DNA of 64,000 bases, taken from Pseudomonas parafulva. Lineage in GTDB: Bacteria > Pseudomonadota > Gammaproteobacteria > Pseudomonadales > Pseudomonadaceae. Below are positions 58,983-64,000 of this stretch, one piece after another. Location of the stretch: NCBI RefSeq assembly GCF_002021815.1, contig NZ_CP019952.1:4061001-4125000 (forward strand), written 5' to 3'. Position numbers and translations under genes: made by a program. Numbering within the stretch: position 1 is the stretch's first letter; each line of letters starts with the position of its first letter. Below the pieces are notes generated by a model, which saw only the letters and a program-made list of their open reading frames with translations, searched no databases and was not told where the DNA came from.

Positions 58983-59855
58983 ATGAGCCAGGACACCCCA
59001 TACATCTTCGATGCCACCGATGCTACCTTCCAGCAGTTGGTGATCGAGAACTCATTCCACAAGCCGGTGCTGGTCGATTTCTGGGCCGAATGGTGCGCGC
59101 CGTGCAAGGCTCTAATGCCGCTTCTGGCGAAAATTGCCGAGGAGTACCAGGGCGAACTGCTGCTGGCCAAGATCAACTGCGACGTCGAGCAGCAGGTAGT
59201 GGCGCAATTCGGCATCCGCAGCCTGCCGACCGTGGTGCTGTTCAAGGATGGCCAGCCGGTCGACGGCTTTGCCGGCGCCCAGCCGGAATCGGCGATTCGC
59301 GCCATGCTCGAGCCGCATGTGCAGCTGCCGGCGCCACCCACCGCTTCGCCGCTGGAACAGGCGCAGGCGCTGTTCGCCGAAAGCCGTTTTGGCGAAGCCG
59401 AAGCCGTGCTGCAGCAATTGCTTGCCGAAGACAACAGCAACGCCGAAGGCCTGATTCTGTACGCCCGCTGTCTGGCCGAGCGCGGTGAACTGGGCGAAGC
59501 CCAGGTGGTGCTGGATGCGGTCAAGACAGAGGACCACAAGGCCGCTCTGGCCGGCGCCAAGGCGCAACTGACGTTCCTGCGCCAGGCCGCCAGCCTGCCG
59601 GAGGTTGCCGACCTGAAAAGTCGCCTGGCGCAGAATCCACAGGATGACGAAGCCACGTACCAATTGTGCATTCAGCAGCTGGCACGCCAGCAGTACGAGC
59701 CCGCGCTCGAAAGCCTGCTCAAGCTGTTCCAGCGCAATCGCGGTTACGAAAACGGGCTGCCACACAAGGCATTGCTACAGGTGTTCGAGTTGCTCGGCAG
59801 TGCCCATCCGCTGGTGGGTACGTATCGCCGTAAGCTGTTTGCAGCGATGTACTGA
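58983..59855 (+). CDS. Thioredoxin-TPR protein (CnoX/YbbN-like)
   Basis: 290 residues. The N-terminal thioredoxin domain has the active site WCAPCK (VLVDFWAEWCAPC). The C-terminal two-thirds is a TPR-like helical region (QAQALFAESRFGEAEAVLQQLL and PEVADLKSRLAQNPQDDEATYQL). In E. coli CnoX the site is SXXC and the protein acts as a holdase with GroEL; here both cysteines are kept, so a redox role is possible. It is 31 bp behind the methyltransferase. Confidence 0.9.
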   Translation: MSQDTPYIFDATDATFQQLVIENSFHKPVLVDFWAEWCAPCKALMPLLAKIAEEYQGELLLAKINCDVEQQVVAQFGIRSLPTVVLFKDGQPVDGFAGAQPESAIRAMLEPHVQLPAPPTASPLEQAQALFAESRFGEAEAVLQQLLAEDNSNAEGLILYARCLAERGELGEAQVVLDAVKTEDHKAALAGAKAQLTFLRQAASLPEVADLKSRLAQNPQDDEATYQLCIQQLARQQYEPALESLLKLFQRNRGYENGLPHKALLQVFELLGSAHPLVGTYRRKLFAAMY

Positions 59856-59872
59856 CGCTTATCAGGCGTGGA

Positions 59873-59905
59873 GGCATGAGCAAGGTACGCCACCCTGCTC
59901 ATGCC
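59873..59905. terminator. Hairpin after the thioredoxin-TPR gene
   Basis: GGCATGAGCA (59873-59882) and TGCTCATGCC (59896-59905) are perfect ten-base arms with a 13-base loop, 17 bp past the stop. No T run is present. It lies between convergent genes. Confidence 0.45.
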
Positions 59906-60035
59906 CTAGTGCTCAAACTCTGCTCTGGGATACGAGCGGCTCGGTACTGATCAGGCCCAGCACCTGTTGCCTGGGTTGCTCCGCCTTGCCCCGTGAGCCG
60001 GCCACTGACACGCTTGTCACGCCGTTCGAGGTCGT

Positions 60036-60395
60036 CTACGCCTTTTCGCCGGCCTGCCACACATACACCGGCGTTTCGCCCTCACTGAACACCCGCACTT
60101 GCCCATGGTGCCGCAACCGCACCAGCAACCGCTTGGCTGCGCCAAAGTCCCCCGTGAGGCCCTGCAAATGCTCAAGCAGCTCAGGCCCCTCCATCCGGCC
60201 AGCCGTGCGCAATAATTCGCAGGCTACCCGCCACGGCCCATCATCCTTTGCTGCTGCGGGAGGCACCGCGGCAGCTGGCTGGGGTGTCGAAGCGGGGAGC
60301 TGTTCGGCTGGCCGTGCCAACTGCGCCCATTCCTGGGGATCAAGCTCGATGGTCAAGTCCACCGGCCACTTACCGATCGTTCCACGAATTCTCAC
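60036..60395 (-). CDS. Hypothetical protein with N- and C-terminal folded parts
   Basis: 119 residues. An N-terminal beta-like segment (MRIRGTIGKWPVDLTIELDPQEWAQL), an Ala/Pro linker, and a C-terminal helical segment that resembles a small winged-helix (LLEHLQGLTGDFGAAKRLLVRLRHHGQVRVF) are visible. No family is recognised. The start is GTG at 60393-60395; coding quality is good and no better frame covers this stretch. It is convergent with the thioredoxin gene and divergent from the zinc cluster. Confidence 0.7.
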   Translation of the reverse strand: MRIRGTIGKWPVDLTIELDPQEWAQLARPAEQLPASTPQPAAAVPPAAAKDDGPWRVACELLRTAGRMEGPELLEHLQGLTGDFGAAKRLLVRLRHHGQVRVFSEGETPVYVWQAGEKA

Positions 60396-60478
60396 TGTAG
60401 GTCCTCGCTCAAGTCATTGTCGCCATGCTACCGCAACATGAAACCTGAGCCACGAGGCTGGCGGCCTGCCAAACAATC

Positions 60479-60491
60479 GTTATAACATAAC
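60479..60491 (+). promoter_or_regulatory. Zur-box-like inverted repeat
   Basis: GTTAT-AAC-ATAAC is a perfect 5-3-5 inverted repeat matching the core of Zur-binding sites in proteobacteria (GTTATAnnATAAC type). It lies 31 bp before the DUF2796 gene and also 84 bp before the divergent hypothetical gene. Confidence 0.75.
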
Positions 60492-60521
60492 TAATCCTAC
60501 AATCCGCTCCTGGAGTCGCCC

Positions 60522-61100
60522 ATGCGTCGTCTGCTGCTCGCCTTGCCCTTCGCCTGCTTGCCATTGGCCATGACGGCCCATGCCCACGGAGAACATGAGC
60601 ATGATCACGGCCATGGCACGCTTGCCGCCCATGAGCATGGCGTGGCCAAGCTCAATGCCGTGCTTGACGGCAATACCCTGGAGCTTGAGCTGGACAGCCC
60701 GGCGATGAACCTGGTCGGCTTCGAGCACATGGCCAGCAGCGATGCCGACAAGGCCAAGGTGGCCGCGGTGCGTCAGCAGTTGGAACAGCCCCTGAAGTTG
60801 TTCGCCTTGACGGCGGCCGCGGGTTGCACACCAGACCAGCAAGAACTGCAAAGCCCGCTGTTTGGGGATGCCGCCAAGGCGGACGATGATGCCGACGAGC
60901 ACGAAAAAGGCCACGTTCACAGCGACATCAACGCCCATTACCAACTCACCTGCACAGCGCCCGAAAAACTCACTCAGATCGACCTGTCGCCGCTGTTCAA
61001 GGCCTTCCCCGCCACGCAGAAAATCAATGTGCAATTGATCGGCCCGAACGGCCAGAAGGGGGTGGAAACCTCGCCAACCAAGGCTGTGGTCACACTCTGA
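60522..61100 (+). CDS. Zinc-binding periplasmic protein (DUF2796, ZrgA-like)
   Basis: 192 residues with a signal peptide (MRRLLLALPFACLPLAMTAHA) and a histidine-rich start (HGEHEHDHGHG), plus later acidic DDDADEHEKGHVH. DUF2796/ZrgA proteins bind zinc in the periplasm and are made under zinc limitation. It is first in an operon with an ABC ATPase (adjacent start), permease and DUF3299 protein, similar to the zinc-starvation cluster PA4063-PA4066 of P. aeruginosa (from memory). Confidence 0.88.
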   Translation: MRRLLLALPFACLPLAMTAHAHGEHEHDHGHGTLAAHEHGVAKLNAVLDGNTLELELDSPAMNLVGFEHMASSDADKAKVAAVRQQLEQPLKLFALTAAAGCTPDQQELQSPLFGDAAKADDDADEHEKGHVHSDINAHYQLTCTAPEKLTQIDLSPLFKAFPATQKINVQLIGPNGQKGVETSPTKAVVTL

Positions 61101-61811
61101 ATGAACCAGCCGCTGATCCACCTGCAAGACCTGGCGTTCGCCTGGCCGGGACAACCGCCGTTGCTGGATATCCCGGCCTTTGAACTGCAAGCCGGTGAAG
61201 CCGTGTTTCTCAAGGGCCCAAGCGGCAGTGGCAAGACCACCCTGCTGGGCCTGCTCGGCGGGGTCAACCGGCCAGGCCGTGGGCGAATCCAACTGCTTGG
61301 ACAGGACTTGGCCCTACTCGGCCAAGGTGCCCGCGACCGTTTCCGTGTGGACCACACCGGCTACATCTTCCAGCAATTCAACCTGCTGCCGTTTCTCTCG
61401 GTGCGGGAAAATGTCGAGCTGCCCTGTCGTTTCTCGCGCAGCCGCGCCCAGCGTGCCGTCGAGCGCCACGGTAGCGTCGACCAGGCCGCCCGCGAATTGC
61501 TTGCCCACCTGGGCCTGGGCGATCCGCAGTTGCTCACGCGGCGAGCCGACAGCCTGTCGATCGGCCAGCAGCAACGCGTCGCCGCCGCCCGCGCCTTGAT
61601 CGGCCAACCCGAGCTGGTGATCGCCGATGAACCCACATCAGCGCTGGATGCCGATACCCGCGAAGCGTTCATCGCGTTGCTGTTCGATGAATGCCGCGCG
61701 GCAGGCTCTAGCTTGCTGTTCGTCAGTCATGACCAGAGCCTGGCCCCGCTGTTCGACCGACACCTGTCCCTGGCCGAGCTCAATCGTGCCGCCAAGCCCC
61801 GGGAGGCATGA
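61101..61811 (+). CDS. ABC transporter ATP-binding protein (MacB/LolD-like)
   Basis: 236-residue ATPase. Walker A is GPSGSGKTTLLG, the signature is LSIGQQQRVAAARAL and Walker B is LVIADEPTSALD, followed by the H-loop VSHD. An insertion of about 15 residues (SRSRAQRAVERHGSVDQAA) lies in the helical domain. The start immediately follows the DUF2796 stop, and its stop overlaps the permease start, so the three are coupled. It resembles ATPases paired with FtsX-type permeases rather than import ATPases such as ZnuC. Confidence 0.9.
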   Translation: MNQPLIHLQDLAFAWPGQPPLLDIPAFELQAGEAVFLKGPSGSGKTTLLGLLGGVNRPGRGRIQLLGQDLALLGQGARDRFRVDHTGYIFQQFNLLPFLSVRENVELPCRFSRSRAQRAVERHGSVDQAARELLAHLGLGDPQLLTRRADSLSIGQQQRVAAARALIGQPELVIADEPTSALDADTREAFIALLFDECRAAGSSLLFVSHDQSLAPLFDRHLSLAELNRAAKPREA

Positions 61812-63076
61812 TGTACCTGCTTCGCCTTGCCCTGGCCAGCCTGGCCAACCGCCGCTTCACCGCCTTTCTGACCGCGTTTGCCATCGCCTTGTCGGTTTGT
61901 CTGCTGCTGGCTGTCGAACGGGTGCGCACCGAAGCCCGCGCCAGCTTTGCCAGCACCATCAGTGGTACTGACCTGATTGTCGGTGCGCGTTCAGGTTCGG
62001 TGAACCTGCTGCTGTACTCGGTGTTTCGCATCGGCAATGCCACCAACAACATACGCTGGGACAGCTACCAGCACTACGCCCAGGACCCACGGGTGAAGTG
62101 GGCGATCCCCATCTCGCTGGGCGACTCGCACCGCGGCTACCGGGTGATGGGCACCACCGGCGCCTATTTCGACCACTATCAGTACGGGCGCAAGCAGCAC
62201 CTGGCGTTGCGCGAGGGCCGGGAATTTGCCGACGATCCTTTCGAAGTGGTACTGGGCGCGGAGGTTGCCGACGCCTTGCACTACAAGCTGGGCGACAAAC
62301 TGGTGCTGGCCCATGGCGTGGCGGCGATCAGCCTGGTCAAGCACGACGACAAACCATTTACCGTGGTCGGTGTACTCAAGCGCACCGGCACGCCGGTTGA
62401 CCGCACCTTGCACATCAGCCTGGCCGGCATGGAGGCGATCCATATCGACTGGCACAACGGGGTGCCGGCCCGAGGTGCGGGACGCATCAGTGCAGAACAG
62501 GCGCGTGTCATGGACCTGCAACCCGCTGCGATCACGGCGTTCATGCTGGGCTTGAACAACAAGATCGCCACCTTCAGCCTGCAGCGCGAAATCAATGAAT
62601 ACCGCAGCGAGCCGCTGTTGGCGATTTTGCCGGGTGTGGCGTTGCAGGAGTTGTGGAGCCTGATGGGCACTGCCGAACAAGCCCTGTTCGTGGTCTCGCT
62701 GTTCGTTGTGCTGACCGGGCTGATCGGCATGCTCACGGCGATTCTTACCAGTCTGAACGAGCGCCGCCGGGAAATGGCGATCCTGCGCTCGGTAGGTGCA
62801 CGACCATGGCACATCGCCGGGCTGCTGGTACTTGAGGCTCTGGCTCTGGCAACGGCCGGGATCGTTGCCGGGCTTGGCCTGCTGTACGCCGGCATCGCCC
62901 TGGCCCAGGGTTACGTGCAGGCCAACTATGGCTTGTACCTGCCATTGGCCTGGCCCAGCACGCATGAATGGTCGTTGCTGGCTATCATCCTTGGCGCAGC
63001 GCTGTTGATGGGCAGCGTTCCGGCATGGCGAGCCTATCGGCAGTCGTTGGCAGATGGTTTGTCGATCCACCTTTGA
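61808..63076 (+). CDS. ABC transporter permease with FtsX/MacB-like fold
   Basis: 422 residues. One membrane helix at the N-terminus (LTAFAIALSVCLLLAVERV), a large periplasmic domain (about 40-280), and three helices near the C-terminus (LFVVSLFVVLTGLIGMLTAIL, LLVLEALALATAGIVAGLGLL, WSLLAIILGAALLMG) with the conserved ERRREMAILRSVGAR coupling segment. This fold belongs to MacB/LolCDE mechanotransmission systems, which extract or move molecules across the periplasm. Either ATG of the tandem ATGATG could start it. Its partner binding protein is probably the DUF2796 one. Confidence 0.88.
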   Translation: MMYLLRLALASLANRRFTAFLTAFAIALSVCLLLAVERVRTEARASFASTISGTDLIVGARSGSVNLLLYSVFRIGNATNNIRWDSYQHYAQDPRVKWAIPISLGDSHRGYRVMGTTGAYFDHYQYGRKQHLALREGREFADDPFEVVLGAEVADALHYKLGDKLVLAHGVAAISLVKHDDKPFTVVGVLKRTGTPVDRTLHISLAGMEAIHIDWHNGVPARGAGRISAEQARVMDLQPAAITAFMLGLNNKIATFSLQREINEYRSEPLLAILPGVALQELWSLMGTAEQALFVVSLFVVLTGLIGMLTAILTSLNERRREMAILRSVGARPWHIAGLLVLEALALATAGIVAGLGLLYAGIALAQGYVQANYGLYLPLAWPSTHEWSLLAIILGAALLMGSVPAWRAYRQSLADGLSIHL

Positions 63077-63085
63077 GAGCCTGTG

Positions 63086-63697
63086 ATGATCCGATTTCTC
63101 ACTGCCTGCCTCGGGGCTCTCCATGCGCTTGCAAGCGCATGGACATGCCGTATGGGGGCCCGCCTGCCAACCGGTAGCCCCGCCCGGCGCCTGCTTTTTT
63201 CGCTGCTCGTGATGCTTGCGGTTCCTGCATGGGCATCGCAGCCCAGAGAGCTCGACTGGCCCGCCCTGATCCCCGAAGGCGCACCGGTCGTCGCGCCGCA
63301 ACTGGCGCCCCTGCATGACATGTCGCAGCTCAGCGATGCACTGTCTGCCGAGTCCGCCCCGGCCGCGCGCCAGCAGGCGCCTGCTGCACCCGTGGTGAAC
63401 AGCCTCGATGGCCAGCAGATCAAGCTGCCGGGCTACATCGTGCCGCTGGAGGTCAATGAGCAAGGCCGCACCACCGAATTTCTGCTGGTGCCGTACTACG
63501 GTGCGTGCATCCACGTGCCCCCGCCCCCGTCGAACCAGATTGTGCACATCGTCAGTGAAATGGGCGTAAGGGTCGAAGATCTGTATCAGCCCTACTGGAT
63601 AGAGGGCACGATGCATGTCAAACTCTCGAGCAGCGAACTGGCTGAGGCGGGTTACCAGATGGAAGCCGAGAAGATCTACGCCTACGAACTCAGATGA
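63086..63697 (+). CDS. DUF3299 domain secreted protein
   Basis: 203 residues. A signal-like hydrophobic stretch (RRLLFSLLVMLAVPAWA) comes unusually far from the start, at about residues 32-49, so an in-frame ATG at 63152 (MGARLPTGSP) may be the real start. The mature part has the DUF3299 core: LPGYIVPLEVNEQGRTTEFLLVPYYGACIHVPPPPSNQIV. Function unknown; the gene is the last of the zinc cluster, ten bases behind the permease. Confidence 0.82.
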   Translation: MIRFLTACLGALHALASAWTCRMGARLPTGSPARRLLFSLLVMLAVPAWASQPRELDWPALIPEGAPVVAPQLAPLHDMSQLSDALSAESAPAARQQAPAAPVVNSLDGQQIKLPGYIVPLEVNEQGRTTEFLLVPYYGACIHVPPPPSNQIVHIVSEMGVRVEDLYQPYWIEGTMHVKLSSSELAEAGYQMEAEKIYAYELR

Positions 63698-63806
63698 GCA
63701 TTCCGAAGGCCGGTGCAGACGCTTCTTTGAGCTGGGTCAAACTTTCTGTTTAGTTGCATCCGTACCATTGGACTACACGATTATCAACGTCCTTTGGGAG
63801 CTTCCA

Positions 63807-64000
63807 TGAACAAGTCCTTGCTCGGTGCCTCACTCGTGGCCCTGGCACTCACCGCCCCGGCTGCGCACGCTTATCAACCCGGTGATTTCATCGTACGTGC
63901 TGGCGCCATCACCACTGCGCCCAACGAGAGCAGCAGCGACCTGAAGTTCGACGGCAACAAAGTGGCAGGCACCAAGGCGACCCTGGACAGCGATACCCAG
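63807..64000 (+). CDS. ompW: OmpW family outer-membrane protein, N-terminal part
   Basis: Only 64 codons are in the window. A signal peptide (MNKSLLGASLVALALTAPAAHA) is followed by YQPGDFIVRAGAITTAPNESS, the start typical of OmpW eight-stranded barrels that let small hydrophobic compounds through. GGGAG precedes the ATG at 63807. The remaining part lies beyond the right edge. Confidence 0.88.

Noticed and set aside
61991..63616. 541-codon open frame on the minus strand opposite the zinc-cluster permease
   Set aside because: Antisense shadow of a membrane protein gene; the product is Gln/His/Arg rich with no family resemblance.

Overview
This window is GC-rich, densely packed chromosomal DNA of a fluorescent Pseudomonas, most likely the P. 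putida group. Gene content and order support this: speA, yciH, dsbD, aroQ-accB-accC, acoR/acoXABC-butanediol dehydrogenase, mpl-ubiX, aldehyde dehydrogenase-eat-eutBC, ppa, ribB-xseB-ispA-dxs, the ribD/ribE/ribBA/ribH/nusB/thiL/pgpA block, and a Zur-type zinc locus. The species call rests on remembered gene order and protein similarity, not on a search. I see no tRNA, rRNA, transposase, prophage, integron or CRISPR array. Both ends cut genes: a MATE transporter at the left and an OmpW-type porin at the right.

Layout. 1-13.6 kb is housekeeping: MATE pump end, arginine decarboxylase, SUI1-type factor, NUDIX hydrolase, a DUF2333 membrane protein, a diguanylate cyclase response regulator, a chemoreceptor, DsbD, AroQ and the acetyl-CoA carboxylase biotin subunits. 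13.8-21.3 kb is acetoin/2,3-butanediol catabolism: AcoR divergent from acoXABC and a butanediol dehydrogenase, with a sigma-54 promoter and an upstream palindrome. 21.4-26.2 kb holds a lipoprotein with MORN repeats and a C13 peptidase domain, a Rossmann protein, and the mpl-ubiX-lipoprotein chain. 26.2-33.8 kb is ethanolamine/aldehyde use: a second sigma-54 activator, aldehyde dehydrogenase, ethanolamine permease and EutBC, with two more sigma-54 promoters. 34-37.3 kb carries DedA, an MtfA-like peptidase, pyrophosphatase and an XRE/S24-like regulator. 37.4-42.8 kb is a ferric-siderophore locus: TonB-dependent receptor, two-component system and periplasmic esterase, with two Fur-box-like sites. 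42.9-47 kb has an FMN riboswitch, ribB and the isoprenoid genes xseB-ispA-dxs. 47.2-50.9 kb has BtuB, a BtuF-like protein, a small membrane protein and ribA. 51-57.7 kb is the riboflavin/nusB/thiL/pgpA block led by nrdR. 57.8-60.4 kb holds a YbaY-like lipoprotein, a methyltransferase, a thioredoxin-TPR protein and a hypothetical. 60.5-63.7 kb is a zinc-responsive ABC cluster behind a Zur-box-like repeat.

How the parts connect. Acetoin cleavage gives acetyl-CoA and acetaldehyde. Ethanolamine deamination also gives acetaldehyde, which the aldehyde dehydrogenase oxidises. Both modules show -24/-12 promoters next to AcoR-family activators, and several genes carry A-rich CA motifs at their start codons that fit Crc/Hfq catabolite repression. 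EutBC needs adenosylcobalamin, and cobalamin uptake genes lie 14 kb away. Riboflavin synthesis is split over three nearby loci with an intact RibA, a stand-alone riboswitch-controlled RibB, and a RibBA whose cyclohydrolase half has lost its zinc cysteines. The observations I rate highest are the MORN-C13 lipoprotein, the tandem activator sites plus -24/-12 promoter before the aldehyde dehydrogenase gene, the siderophore locus, and a gene-free stretch ending in a strong terminator at 37.1-37.3 kb that could encode a small RNA.
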